Source: Cryphonectria parasitica EP155
Lineage: Eukaryota > Ascomycota > Sordariomycetes > Diaporthales > Cryphonectriaceae
Length of the DNA stretch: 64,000 nucleotides
Direction: 5' to 3'
Assembly: GCF_011745365.1 (NCBI RefSeq)
Contig: NW_024468913.1
Span: 1,488,001-1,552,000, forward strand
The notes under the pieces are model-generated. The model ran no database searches. It saw only the letters and a program-made list of their open reading frames with translations, and was not told the origin of the DNA. A program made the translations under genes and the position numbers. This document shows positions 33,295-45,806 of this stretch, piece by piece. How positions within the stretch are numbered: the first letter of the stretch is position 1; every line of letters starts with the position of its first letter.

Positions 33295-34290
33295 ATGCTT
33301 CGCCGTCCCCCCACGGTGCTGAGCCTCACCTCGGAGGATGTCAAGGCCTACGAAGACCGTCGCGAGGCCCTGGCCTTCAAAGACCTCACCACCTCCGCTG
33401 CCGCTGCCGCTCATCATCATCATCATCAACAACATCAACAACAACAACAACAACAGCATCACCATCGCATCCTAGGCCAGCAGCCGCAGTCCCAGCAGCA
33501 CCACCAGCACCAGCACTACTTTGCCAACAACGACACAAGCGGGATGGACCTGACCTCGAGCGAAGAGGACGCCATCGGCGGCGAAGAGGACGAAGACGAC
33601 CCCTACGAGGAGGAGGTCTCGTACTACCCAAGCCGCTTCCGCAGCGCCGCGCTGGCCGGGGTCCATCAGCAGGAGGGCAGCAGCGACATCTACCGTAACG
33701 AGGTGGACCGGTCGTCGGACTCGGACTCGGACCCGGAGCGGGCTCTTGCAGAGGCGATGCGGGGTAGTGGTAGGGAGGAGGAAGAAGAAGAAGAAGACGA
33801 GGTCATGCGTGAGGCTGGCGAGGGCGAGGGCGAGGGGGAGGGTGAGGATGAGGAAGGGTACGACGAGGGCGTGGACGTCAGAACCGAAAACTACCAGCCA
33901 GACCTCCTTCACCAGCAACAGCAGCAGCAGCACCGGCGGCGGCAGCAGCGACCACAGCAGCAACCCCACAGCCCTGAACCACCGCCCGCGCCATCGAGGA
34001 TCACAAGGGCGACGAGGTCCATGAGCCGCGAGCCCGTATCGTCATCGTCAGCGGCAATCGTGCCTTCGGTTAATCGATTCGGCAGGGCGGCGGCGGCGGC
34101 AGCAGCAGCGGCATCTGTAAGGCGAGGAGGCGGCGGCGGCGGGGAGGCCGTTACGCCAACACCCGCGGTGACGCAGGGGCGTGGTGCTGCTGCTGGCTCG
34201 CGGGGTGCATTCGTTACGCCCGAGGCGCCTGCGCGGGCGACCAGGAGCCGGGACGAGAGGACTGGGCCCCCGAGGGGTGGACGGCGGTAG
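33295..34290 (+). CDS. CDC26: Anaphase-promoting complex subunit Cdc26 (Apc12) with long low-complexity tail
   Basis: Single exon, 331 aa. The N-terminus MLRRPPTVLSLTSEDVKAYEDRR matches the conserved Cdc26 segment (human begins MLRRKPTRLELKLDD). In the family this segment inserts into the TPR superhelix of Apc6/Cut9 and stabilises it. The remainder is low complexity: Ala/His/Gln runs at about residues 35-75, acidic stretches at about 85-105 and 158-188, a Gln/Arg/Pro block, and a basic RITRATRSMSRE motif near 240. Poly-Ala, poly-Gly and a basic C-terminus follow. Known Cdc26 proteins are mostly under about 130 aa, so only the first 25-30 residues support the identity. An unseen intron removing part of the repeat region cannot be excluded. 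The gene is convergent with TAF2. Confidence 0.7.
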   Translation: MLRRPPTVLSLTSEDVKAYEDRREALAFKDLTTSAAAAAHHHHHQQHQQQQQQQHHHRILGQQPQSQQHHQHQHYFANNDTSGMDLTSSEEDAIGGEEDEDDPYEEEVSYYPSRFRSAALAGVHQQEGSSDIYRNEVDRSSDSDSDPERALAEAMRGSGREEEEEEEDEVMREAGEGEGEGEGEDEEGYDEGVDVRTENYQPDLLHQQQQQQHRRRQQRPQQQPHSPEPPPAPSRITRATRSMSREPVSSSSAAIVPSVNRFGRAAAAAAAAASVRRGGGGGGEAVTPTPAVTQGRGAAAGSRGAFVTPEAPARATRSRDERTGPPRGGRR

Positions 34291-35955
34291 GGGGGCCCCC
34301 CACGGTGTGGGATGGATGGACGGATGGGGTCTCTTTTAGTGGTGTTGCGGTGTGTCCATTTAATATGGCGGAATGTCTGTTTTCTGGGTTGACTTTTGGG
34401 AGCGATGGATGAGTGGTGTTTGTTCTCGTCATTGCCAGCATTGTGTTGCTTCCAGCGTACGACAGCGTCAAACCGTTCTGAGCGGTATGGAGAATCCTGG
34501 CTCAAGGCGTATACAAGGCTACTGCTTGCCTTTGCGTTCTGGAGCATAGATGAGGAATGTAGGACTCAAATAATGTATGAGCCTCTGTACACAATTTTGT
34601 TCGAATTCTTCCCATCACGGTCTGTACCAAGCTTTACAATTGCAGTTGCCACACATCGAATAATGCATGGGACAGGCAAACAAACACACGCACACACGCA
34701 CAAGCACGACCAAAGGGTATAGATGATTGAATAAAATACGTACGCCTCGGATGGTCATTCACGAACGGAGGCAGGCCTATAGGCAATCAATTTGGCCCAT
34801 ATGTATCCTACAGAAGCAGTAATCGCCTAGAGAAGAAGGAGGCAAAGGATTAAAAGAAGAAAAGAATTAATCTCATCAAACCCCTGCCTAGCCTAGGCAA
34901 TATTTCCCTCAACAGTGGCCCCATACGAAGCATCAATCTCATTCAGAGAGTAATTGAGTGCTGAAGAACTTGCTTTCTCTGCCCTAAAACGCCAGACCGG
35001 TTTGAACGCCATGCTTCCCAACCATCTCATGCACTTTCCGAATGCCCCCTTTTGTGTGGCTGTATAAACCCTTGGGGGGAGAAAAAAAAAAAAAGGAAAT
35101 GAAAATATCAGACAAGAGAAAAATGAAGCCTCATTAAAAGAAGAATAAAAACAAGACCGCAGGCCTCGATTCTGGTAGTAGTGTATGGGGCACACTGTTT
35201 TCTGTTATGTCTCCCACCACCATTTCGTGTTGCCTCTGATTGAGTGGGTTTATGAGAACGAACGCCTGCCCCTGACACCCGCAAGCAAAGTGCAGATGTA
35301 TCTCCCCATTCTTCAGGTCGTGAAGTGGATTGAGGTCATCTCATGTGACATGCTTTGCGCGTGAGGTAGTGAGGTAGTGAGTCGCTGTGTAGAGTGACAC
35401 CTTGTCATGGTGACTGGTAGCGACAGACGGAGTCCGATTCTTTCCCCTTTTCCATGAGCAGCTTCTGTTAGAGACGTGGCCGTGTGATCAAAGCAAGGTT
35501 TAGGTCTCCTTTGAACGATTGCTTTCAACATGTCGCTGTTCTAGCTGACACAGCAGGTTCGTTGTACCCAAGCTGCGCATCAATAACCATCAAGGACAAC
35601 AGGTAGAGCCCCTCGAGATACCATTTCGAAACGGAGCATCGACCAAATGGAGCATAGACCAGCCTCAGCCCTCGGAATGTTTCGGCTGCTCATCGCAATC
35701 ATCATCATTCTTGCGCATCGGTCGTTCTTGATGTGGGAGTAGGCCAAAGCTGGTCTCGTCACTCATGAAAAAGAAAGAAAAAAAAAAACTCTGCTAATCC
35801 CGTCCGTTCTGCAATTGCCCTCTGCGTCACTTCTGCCCAAAGTCGTATGGAAAAGCCACCACACTCTGTGCGGTAGAAGCAGTCATTGTTGGGCTACCCA
35901 GCTGGTTCAGTTCCTCGCTCGATGTCCGTACCCCCGCCTCCCGAGTCTCGAGATC
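34291..35955. other. Intergenic between convergent CDC26 and TAF2
   Basis: 3' flanks of both genes, with CA-rich simple sequence near 34680-34710 and short A runs. A 100-codon minus-strand frame (34893-35195) has no recognisable feature. Confidence 0.5.
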
Positions 35956-38900
35956 CTAAATGAGAGAACCACTGGGGTTGCGCGATATAGGAGGAGGCGC
36001 TGGACTGTCTCGTTGAGTCTGCGACAGCGGCTGCGATGAAGACCTCGAGGAAGCCCTGGAAGCTGCTTCCTTCAGCGCCTTAGTATTCGTCTTCAACTTG
36101 ACCACCTTGCGCTTGGGCTGGCCAGGCTCATTGGATGGGCGAGGCACCACGGGAGAGGCAGAGCCAGAAGGTACCGGATTGGACCGCGGGGTAGGTATCT
36201 GTTTGTTTGGAGGAGATCCAGACCCCGACCCCGTAGGCAGGGGCTTGCGAACTTTGCCATTGGACAATGGGGTCCGCTGCTGCTGCTGCGGAGAAGCCGA
36301 TGGCTGTGATGTCGAGCCCACGCTGAGGGTTGATGTGAATGACACCTTAGAGCCGTCCACATTACCATTGCCGGGCGATGGGCCCCGTGGGAGAGGTGAC
36401 GTGGCTTGGACACGGGATCGGGCCGCCGGCGTGGCGGTGATAGAATCAGTAGGAGCCGCATTGGCGCTGGAGGATGCGATGCGCGCTATCATTTGCCGTT
36501 GTGTGTCTGTGAGCCTGTCCTTGCGGTACTTCAGGGTGACCATCTTCCTGCGGAGGCGTGAAGGGCCGGCAGGTGCATCCGTCTCAGCCAGCTTGCGCTT
36601 CTTCGAGGTCTTACTAGGTTTGACGCTGACGCTGGGCCGCACAGGCTCAACTGCAGGTGGCACAGTAACGGGTGGCGTTGCGGTTGTCAGAGTGGTGGCT
36701 GGACGACCTTGGACAGCAATACTGGTGTCTCGCTCCGGCTCAGCAGGGCGTGGGGCCGCGACTGCGATGGAAGGTTGGCGAGAAGGAGGAGCTGGCGACG
36801 GTGCAGATGCTGGCGTTGCGGTCTTTGTGAAGGTATTGGCACGAGAAATCTTGATCATCTTATTCTTGGGCTTCTCAGGCTTCTCCTTCTCCGGTTGAGG
36901 CGTAGGGTGAGCCCTAGGAGCAGGCGTGGCAGCAAGGGCGGGTACAGCAGCGGGAGCAGGCGCAGCAGCAGGCATGAGCACCTCCGCTGGGAACGCCTGC
37001 TCATGCTTTCTCTTCTTGAGCTCCGTTTTGTAAGTTTGTTTGAAGTTCAAGACGAGCGACTGCGATAGGTCAGCAAAGGCTCCGGTACAAACCATATTCT
37101 GTAAAGAGTGAAACTTACCCGGCCGGGTTTGTGGGAAGCCTTGAGCACCGTCCACCGCGCCGGATACTTCATCGTGACCAGCATCTCGTGCTCCTCCGAG
37201 AACAAGGTGGCGCAGAGCTCGAGCAAGTTCCTCTTCTCGGCCACGCCAATGACCGGGGAATCAAGAGCCTTCCAGAGCTCCCTCTGCAGATCCTCATCAT
37301 CCTCGACCACATCTTTCAGCGCCTTGATCGCAGTCGTGATATCCTTCTGACGCGCAATTTGCTCCTGTCTGCGCTTGATGACGTCGTCGCTCTGCTCCAC
37401 AATCAGATCGCCATCATCGTCTTCCTCCATCGTGATAAGGCCATCGTTCTCAGCGGCTTCACCCGCCTGGGCAGCAGCTGGCTTTGCGTCAGACTGGCGC
37501 TGTACTTCCATCTCTCCAAAGGCAATGGCTGCCAGCCCGCGCGTGAAAAGCTTGAACAGCCGGTCTCTGACGTATGGCGACCTGTTCGTACTGATCTCGG
37601 CAATGAGTAGTCTCATCACCGCGGGGCGCAGCAGGTACCCGAGCTCAATCATCGCCTCGAACGCCTTGAGCTGGACAGTATAGTTGTTCTGGGGAAGCGT
37701 GTACTGCGCGAAGCATTTGGGGTCGGTGGGGATGACACCGCTCTTCATCAACTTCATCTTGGCATCGAGGGCCGCAACGACCCAAATGTTGTCATGCGTT
37801 CCTATCCACTCGTCCATGTTCTCGTACCGCTGGATCTGCTCTACAGCCTGTTCTACAAAAGAGCGCATCTCCGGGTCGAGTGCCGCCTGGTTTGGACTGT
37901 TGGTGTTGGCACGGATGAGGCTGGTCGCGAGCGCCTCCAAGAGCTTGGCGACATAGACCTGATCCGAATAGGGGTTCTCCTCATTGTTGTTGAAGACCAG
38001 CTGGTCGAGAATCAACCGCCGAGCCTCCTTTGGACAGAACGCCTGCCCTCCGCGGATCTTGGCCAGGGCCATGGGGATGACCTCCTGGACGTAGTATTCC
38101 TTCTTGTTGGAGAAGTCGTTCGGGCGTGGCGTCGTGGTGTCTGGGAAGCAGAAGAACTTCTTGAAGACGCGCATGAGATGATGCATGCCCCTGAAATTGT
38201 TGGCCGGCTCTGCATGACGGGTCAGTGCGTTTGCCGCCATGGTTCGAATCCCATAGTAGTATCGGTTGTCGTAGAGGGTCCTCAGCAGCATCGTAGTCTG
38301 AATATTGCTGGGTGCGTTGCGGGTGAGCGTCAACATGGACTCCACCTGCCCGGCAATATCCCTATCCTGCTGGAGCTGTGCCACAGTCATGTAGACTTTG
38401 AAGTTGGTCTGCAGGTCGAAGATCCACTCAAAATCGCAGTCAACCCTGATCCATTCGTACGACTCTTGGTCCATCTGGTTTTGCATGTCGCCGTCCCAGT
38501 CCACAAGTTTCCAGGTCGTCATGTCTTCGTCGCTAACGAGAACATCCCCAAACATGCTGAGGTTGTGTCCCTGGTCGTCGTCGTCATCGTGCGTGTCCTC
38601 ATCCATTCGCTCTGGATCACGGACGGTAGTCTTAGCCTGCTCCTTTGCCCTCTTGTTCTGCCTTGTCCTCTTGATACGCTTGTACTTGGTGTTGTAAGGC
38701 ATGGACAGCCGGGAACCCTTAGTCGCCGCGGCATCCAGCTTGATCTCGAGACAGTGTTCGTAAGGCGTTCCGTCCGCCTCGTGGACCCGAAAGGTCATGG
38801 GTCCCGTGAAAGTCAGAGGAACCTCGCTGGCCTCGACTTTGTGCCGCTCCTCTACAATGTCCCGCCAAAAGTCGTGCTTTTCCAGCTGGCGCGGCTCCTG

Positions 38901-40769
38901 TGACCATTTGACCTGGTTTTGGATGACAGTGACCTCCACTTCCAGTCTCTTCTTGTTGAAGCGTTGAGTGACATGAAATCTAGGACAGCCAGCGCCAAAG
39001 ATCCACTGGTCCCAAAAGTCCTCGAGACGTAGCCGTCCCTTTTTCTCGCACTGTCTGCGGAACTGCTCTGAAGACACGACGAAATTGGCCGCGACGTTCT
39101 GATTTTCAGCCGTCATCGATTCTCTCAGACGCTGGGACATGACGCGAGTCACGCCGGAACTATTGGATGACTTCATCAGTCGCCGATCTAAGATGAAGAC
39201 GACCAACGGTGCTTTGAGGGCCATGAAGTCCATTTCGAAATCGCCGAGGTGCAGGTACCGTCCGAGGTCATGCAGGGAAGGGCGGCCGTGATCAACTTCA
39301 GTCAACTTCTCAGCCAGCATTCTCATCTCAAATCGGTAGTAGTTATTGCCAGCCAGCTTCCGGAGATACAGGTCTGTCATGTAGTAGGCGAGACCAACGA
39401 CAATCCAGGTATCGGTGCGCTCATTAGGACTGATGTAGACACCAAAGTACTGACTCGCAAAGGCATGCACAAGCTTCCTCGTGACCTCAATCTCAGTATC
39501 GATCACGTCCTCCGGGTACAAGAGCCGGGAGCTGGTCAGAGAAAAGCCCTGCAGGGGAACGGTATCGTCTACCATGTCATCCACGAAACATATCTTGTAG
39601 CTGTTCTCATCAAACGGGTACTTGGAGAAGGTGAGGGTGAAGAAATCGGCCGCATTGGCGAGCGGCTGGCAGGTGTTGCACACTTCTTCACGACGATGAG
39701 GCAAACAGTATCCATGGATCTTGACGGCATTGCCGGCGAGCTTTGCTTCATCCTCCTCGGAACGATAGGCTGAGAAAAGATCCACATCCTCGAATGGGCC
39801 GACCGCGAAGCCGATGTGTTGGGCGCCGACGAACCGGGCCTCAAACTCCATCACCTTCTTCCTGTTGTCGTCCACGTCGTCGTGTTCTCCGACCAGGGTC
39901 CCGGAGCACACGGCAGTCATGTCCAAGAGCTTGTCCTCCTCGGTCAGCACATAGGTCCCGCGCTTCTGGGAATTCTTCTTGGCGTTCGAGGCGACCGTAA
40001 TAGAGCCGTGGGCGTGGGAGGCCAGCGGCTGCTCGAGCACATCGGCCACAGTACGTGGGAATTTGAGGCAAACCCTCCACTGTAATACCCTGGTGCGATC
40101 ATCCACGCATGGGAAGAGGGAGCTGACATAGCCAGGCTCGAGCGAGTGCCGTGTAAAAGCGTGAGGGTAGCGGTCGTCGCCTTCTTCGACGCCAACGAAC
40201 TGCAAGCCGTCCCGCAAGGTCGTGATCCGGAAGGGTATGGTGATCTCAAACATATTGAGGTCAAGCGGACCCGACGGACCCGACACACCCGGCGTCTGTG
40301 GCTTGAGCCTGATCTTGTCTGGGCGTAGCCAGATGCGCAGAGATCCTACCGCCGGCTGGCAGCCCTTCTGGTCCCTACCGCTCAAGGGCAGCTCAGCACG
40401 CATGACAGGCTCGAGAGGCTTCATGCGCGCTGTACGGAGGTGGTGCTGATGCGCGCCCCATGTGTACCCCGTTGGTGTTTCCATCAGCGTGTATGGGTCC
40501 TTGTACTCGACCTTGACCTTTTGATTGTTGACAGTGACGGCGTCCTTGTCGATCTCGCACTGCCGCGCGTCGAGGGTGACATATTCGAGGTCGTCGCCCA
40601 GCTTGAAGATCTTGATTGTCGTGCTGCCTTTGACCTGCTTCGCGCGAAAGGAGAGGTCGAGCTCGACGCGCTGCTCGAGAATCACGAAAGGTTCGTACTT
40701 CACGGGTCCGTCGCCAGAGCGAGCCCTGTTTGCCGTCGCCGCGGCGCCGTTCTCCATGGCGCTGGGCAT
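35956..40769 (-). CDS. TAF2: Transcription initiation factor TFIID subunit Taf2
   Basis: Two exons on the minus strand, 40769-37119 and 37059-35956, with a 59-nt GTAAGT...CAG intron (branch CTGAC), encode 1,584 aa. The start is the first ATG of the frame (MPSAMENG). The open frame continues 43 codons upstream without an ATG. Taf2 is the initiator-element-contacting TFIID subunit. The N-terminal two-thirds has the M1-aminopeptidase-like fold (KVEYKDPYTLMETPTGYTWG and PFRITTLRDGLQFVGVEEG), followed by HEAT-like repeats. The zinc motif HExxH of active peptidases is degenerate (VHAFASQYFG near residue 433), as expected for a non-catalytic member. The second exon encodes a Pro/Ala/Ser-rich basic disordered tail (AKRKVVKLKT-like blocks). 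Confidence 0.93.
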
Positions 40770-42049
40770 CTCGAAGAGACTGGATTGCAGAAGGGTTTTG
40801 CTCGGAGCACCAGAAAAAGAACTTTGGAGCGTTGACGCGACGCGACACTGCACTGCAGATAGACAAGACAGACAACCTCTCCCCCCAACCCTCAACAACC
40901 GCAGGTTGCCTCAGCGCCTGCGACAGGTGCCATACACAGGATCGGGGGTTCGCGCAGTCGCCTGCTCAGTGGTGATACGTCGCGTGGATGGCTTTGGTGA
41001 GAATTTGGTGTCGAAGATTCTAGACAGCCACAAGCTAGCGACTAGGCGTGTGGAATGCAAGTCTGGTGTTTTGTCGAAGCAACGGTTTGGATGAATCTAC
41101 ACCGAGTGGGAGAGGGAGGGGAAGGAGTTAAGCCGGGCTCCTAACAGCAGCAGCTCTTTAGCGCACAGGCCACTTGGGCAGAGGTGAAGTACATTTACCT
41201 ACACCACTTCCACGCAGCTGCCTCTTGCGGACAGCAGGCTAATAAAGTAAGAAGAGTGGCACAGTTTCCTCCCCAGGACATCATCTATGTGGTGAAGCAA
41301 GTACACTTTCTCTGTAGAGGTTCAGCAGCTTGATCGTAGTCAAGAAAGGTGAATGGAGTTACGTTGATTGAGTAGTAGAAAGTGCCGGCAGGCAGAGATC
41401 AGCCATGGTCGTTTGACAGGAGGTCCGTGTCATCCCTGCGAGATGCCCCCACATTACGTCGGGGCCACGAAGAGGCGAGAATTGGGGCAGCTCTCGCGGT
41501 GTGTGGTACACACGGTGGGACGAGCTCAAATACCATCTCGCCCGGTACCAGCTTTCCCTCCTTTCTCCCCTTTACTGATTTTCTCCTTCTTTCTTTTGAA
41601 TACTACCAAATGCTCTCATCTCGTGTGTTTTCCCCTTTTGCTAATTTTCAGAACAGGTTTGTGGTTACAGAATACCAACAAGCCCACTGCCCTGCAGCAC
41701 ATGGCTCACGATACCTTTCATCATCTGCCTCAAGCAAACACCCGAAATTTACCAAAAAGAACACGTACAAGACCTCATACACAAGGGAGCACGTGGGCGA
41801 TTGTCATGATTACTGAGTATCATACCTGTTCCTTTGTACACTTATAAAAATTCAGCCTGCCAACACGCTACCATGGATGCTTGAACGACCGCTATGCTTG
41901 CCGTCAATCTACCGATAAGGCGCAAATTGATACACTATCTTACTGAGCAAGAGCAGTACGATCCATCATCTGCATCATCTCCGCCAGCTCGGACCAGGAT
42001 TGGCGTGGGGCCCTTGTGCTTAACTCGATAGATCAAGACGAGCCAGCTC
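40770..42049. other. Intergenic: TAF2 promoter and SAS4 3' flank
   Basis: Upstream sequence of TAF2 and downstream of SAS4, both on the minus strand. Overlapping plus-strand frames at 41368-41847 lack domain signals. Confidence 0.5.
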
Positions 42050-43835
42050 TCATCCACGATTTCTTGAACCTCGGCGAAGTTGGCGTAATCGTCGCTCCCG
42101 CGCTCTCATCATCTCCTCGTCCCTGAACTCCTCTGGCAGGTCGAAATCACGCTGCTCAGGCTCTGGTACCGGACAACCCCAGGCCATTACCGTCCGACCG
42201 CGCCGCCTTGACTTATTTAGCGCCGCATCCCGTTGGTATGGCTTCTTGAAGAACGACTTGAACTCGGTGGGAGGAGGTGGAGGAGGAACAGGGGCTTTGT
42301 CTTCGAGCACCGGACGTCCTCTCGCCAACTTTGCAGCCATTCGTGATCGCGCCATGGCCTCCTCGTACAGCTGCTTAGCCGCGGCGTCGGTGTCGCTCTC
42401 GGGCAGATCGCTGCCGTCTGCATCAACATCCTCACCCTCATGCTCGCCGACATCCTCATCCTGCTCCTCTGCCGCCGATTCTTTGTCGATACTGTCCTCG
42501 ACCTCTTGCGAAGATTCGCGCTCTTGGGAAGCCTCCCTCTCCTTTGCCACGCGCTCCTTCTCGAGCTTCAAGCGCTTTTCCTCGGCTGCCCATTTCCGGA
42601 ACTTCTCGAGGACCCCCTCGCACTTATTGATGAAGTGCACTCGGGCCGGTTCAAAGTGTTTCTTTTTGCTCTCCGTAATACCGCTTACACCCATGGTCTT
42701 GAGCCAATCGGGTCCTTTCAGACCGTCGAGGAGGCGGATGACTTGCTCCTTCTCATGTTGGGAGCGGCCCTTCTCCGCGTTCCTCGTAATCTTCTCATTC
42801 CGGGATTCTTTTCGGTGTATTGGCTCGTAATAACGATCTGGAAGTGGATCGTTCAGGATCTTTCCCTTGTGATGTGACTCGAGCCAGCTGAGATCAATAG
42901 TGTGTGCGTCATTGAGGTTGGTAAACAGGCTGTCGCTGTAACTGCGCACTGACAATGTGGAGGGTGTCCGGTGGGGCTCTCGGCGCGTCAGGGAGGTGGA
43001 GGAGGATGATGGGAAGGATGAGTTGACCACGACGATGGGAGTATCGAGCATCAATACATCTGCAAAACGCAAGACAGGTCAGCTACACCGCCGTAGCTTG
43101 AAGCAGGCGTCAATTTGCGCATGGGAGAGTTAAAAAGTCAAGGCACTTACGGTGTTCCTTGGGTATATTTCCAATCACCTCGTCGTATTCAGGAAAGTAG
43201 GCCGACAGCTCGCTCTTGTAGCGCACGCCTTCCTGGGAGCGCAGCTTGCGGCCCTGCGCTTTGTTGGCCATGTCGGCCGAGCTCGGCTGCAACCTGTCCA
43301 ACTCATGCTTGATGCCATTGACGACCTTTGCCTGGTGTTTTGTGAGTGCGGCCGCACTCTGGCCCTTTGCAGCCTTCAGTGCGGGTTGCGCTGGTGCTGT
43401 GGGCGCGGGTGCTGGCTGTGTGGGCTCAGGGGCAGCGGGTAGGGGGGCAGTGGCGGTAGCCTGCTGGCGGAGGTCGTGTTTAAGGGGTTTATTATGGGCC
43501 GGGGTGACGCTGGCCACCCGTGCGGGATGGTGGTGGTGGTGGTGCTGCTGCTGCCTCGAATCGATGGTCTCTGGGAAAAGACGGGTCTGGTATTGACTCT
43601 TTGAGGGTATCTCAATCTCGAATCTTGGTTTCTTTGGGGGCTTGAGGTCGTAGGAGAGGTTGGTTGCGTCGTGGAGGCGCTTGAGGGGCCGGGAGGAGTT
43701 GGACTGCTGCTGGAGCTGGTGATGGCGCGTAGCGCGCTGCTTCTGGGTCGTCGGGTGGTGTGGGTGATGAGCAGGATGGGCAACGAGACCCTCGGCTCTA
43801 CGAGTAGAGCGAGTGCTGGTTGCAGTCATGGCCAT
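42050..43835 (-). CDS. SAS4: SAS complex subunit 4 (Something About Silencing 4 domain)
   Basis: Two exons on the minus strand, 43835-43151 and 43059-42050, with a 91-nt GTAAGT...CAG intron, encode 564 aa. The start is the first ATG (MAMTATS). The N-terminal half is basic and His/Gln/Pro-rich with a poly-His run and looks disordered. The second exon holds the SAS4 domain, about residues 320-400 (LKGPDWLKTMGVSGITESKK and HFINKCEGVLEKFRKW), then a long Lys/Glu-rich helix. An acidic stretch follows, and then a poly-Pro and basic C-terminus ending in Arg-rich RERRLRQLRRGSRNRG. In yeast Sas4 joins Sas2 (MYST acetyltransferase) and Sas5, which acetylate H4K16 and limit silencing. The fungal orthologue is inferred to have a similar chromatin role. 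Confidence 0.85.
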
Positions 43836-45806
43836 CTCTGGAGAGGCGATCTCCTCGCATGGTTTGTCGGGTCGGTCGACGATTGATGGCAAATGCCGTT
43901 GCCAATTGACACTTCGATGACTTTTGTTTTGTTGACTGGCTGTCTTGTGAGCTGTGCCCGATTGATTTGCGGAGATTGCGCAGCGTTTGCCCCAAGTTAG
44001 TTTGCCGCAGTGTTTGTTTGGGTTCTGCACAGGTGCTGGGGGACAGCGGCTGGGGCCCCTCTACTGTTAGATGCTAGTCAAAAGTACCTGCGGCGCAGGT
44101 TTTAGTGCTGCTGCTGGGCAGGCTTGAACACTGCGGAGGCGGGTTGACAAGGCGCTGGCGCTACAGTGCTAAAGTCCCCAGGGTAAACTGCAAGCATTCT
44201 CGCCTGAGCTAGTGGGTAAACCGTGCCACGTTGCCCTCTTGTTGTCCTTCTAAGGAGGACATTTCATTTTGTCTTCATTTTTTCTTCTCGTCTCCTCTCT
44301 TCTCTGCCCCTGAGAGGATGTTGTTCAATAGTCTGTGCTGCTTCTCCTAAAGGTGGCCAAGGACAGTTGCATTGGCCTGCAGCCTCCCTTCCGAATTTGC
44401 CTAGATCGAATTTCTCCAGCAGACCAACCAATTTCGTCAATGCTTAAGCCACTGCTTACAGGATGCAAGAACCTGATCGCAAGCAATTGCCATGACCGTA
44501 TTGCTTTTGACGTTTTCCAGTCAAGTGAGTTACTCTCCAAAGGTTGATACCGCAGCTATAGATTGCTAGCTAGGTAAGTACTTAAAGTAAGTAGGTACAA
44601 TGGTTTATGCTTGGGTCCGAACGCAGCAAGAGCAACAACTCGGCAGGGGGAAGCCGCTGCTGGCGCCCCTGCAACCAAAATCCCATGTTACCGTTGCTGG
44701 CGACCCCCAGCACACCACACAGAATCAATCCATTTCCAACGCGTTCTCGCCCATTCCACTGCTGAATCTCGGACTACACTCACTCCTTACCTCTTCTGCT
44801 GGCAAAACACAATTCCCAGACACCCGCAGCCAAAGTACTGATTAAAAGGAGAGATTACCAAAATGGTCGGCAGGTCGACACCAAATTTATCCCAATCAAT
44901 CAGCCTAAACAAAGAGAAGCCCTTGGCTCCAGGTATCTTACGAGCACAGATGCCAGACCGTGGCTGGGGAAGGAAACAGAGGGCCAGAGTGCCTGACAGA
45001 AGCCACCAGACCCTCGCTTTCAAGCGGGCTGTGCGGCCCTGTCTCTGACCTCTCTGGGAGGCCCTTGACACTTACTGGTTTAGTCTCTATCTTGATCTAT
45101 AACTCTTGCGGCCTGTCTGCAGGGTGACGTTTTCTCCCGAACAAGAACAGGGCCGACGGCTTGTCAACTTGCCCCCTCTTGCTGAATCCTAGTCTGCCCT
45201 CCGCCTTCCTCAGCCACCAGCAGCGAGCGTTGTCTTACGCAAAACATGTCAGCTTGTTCGACCAGGGTCACGCAGCTATAACTCCTCTCCAAGGAGTACT
45301 GCAGATATGTAAGACGTGGTGGACTGCCATCTGGAAACGTCTCCCCTCTAAGCTCTCCAATCCAAGCTCTCCAAGGTCATCCTGGCAGCCTTTCGCGTAA
45401 CTCTCGACGAAGGCAAACGCAATCAAGGTTGTATCTTGAAAGCATCTCTATGTATCTGGATAAGTATTCTCGACAGATATCTCAGGACCTTTTCTGCTTC
45501 TTTCTTTTGCCAACCGCCGTTTAGACCCTGATCCTCCTCTTGTCTCCTTCCATCTCGTTCCCGACCATGTTCAACGGTCAATATCTATTTCCGCTGCCAT
45601 GCAATCTACCTCTCTTATAACCTCAGCACCCCTTGCGCCGTCTAAGGAGGCGGGATCCGAAAGAATTTCTAGGATTGACCGCCATCAGCTCAGTGTCTTC
45701 AAAATTGGTCGCTCATCTCTTTGCTCACATCTCGTCACACTTCAAACATCAGCATCTATTCCAGGTTTCCTGCATCCGACATTATAAAATACCTGGTTGG
45801 GGAGCG
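43836..45806. promoter_or_regulatory. Divergent SAS4 / IQ-protein intergenic region with upstream ORF
   Basis: 2-kb interval between divergent genes. Near its right end an ATG at 45599 opens a 62-codon upstream ORF that stops at 45787, 19 nt before the main start. The rest contains no supported gene; TAAGTAC-type repeats occur near 44574-44600. Confidence 0.5.

Noticed and set aside
33472..33969. Minus-strand leucine-rich frame of 165 codons
   Set aside because: Antisense of Glu/Gln repeats in CDC26; its hydrophobicity is an artefact of reversed GAG/CAG codons.
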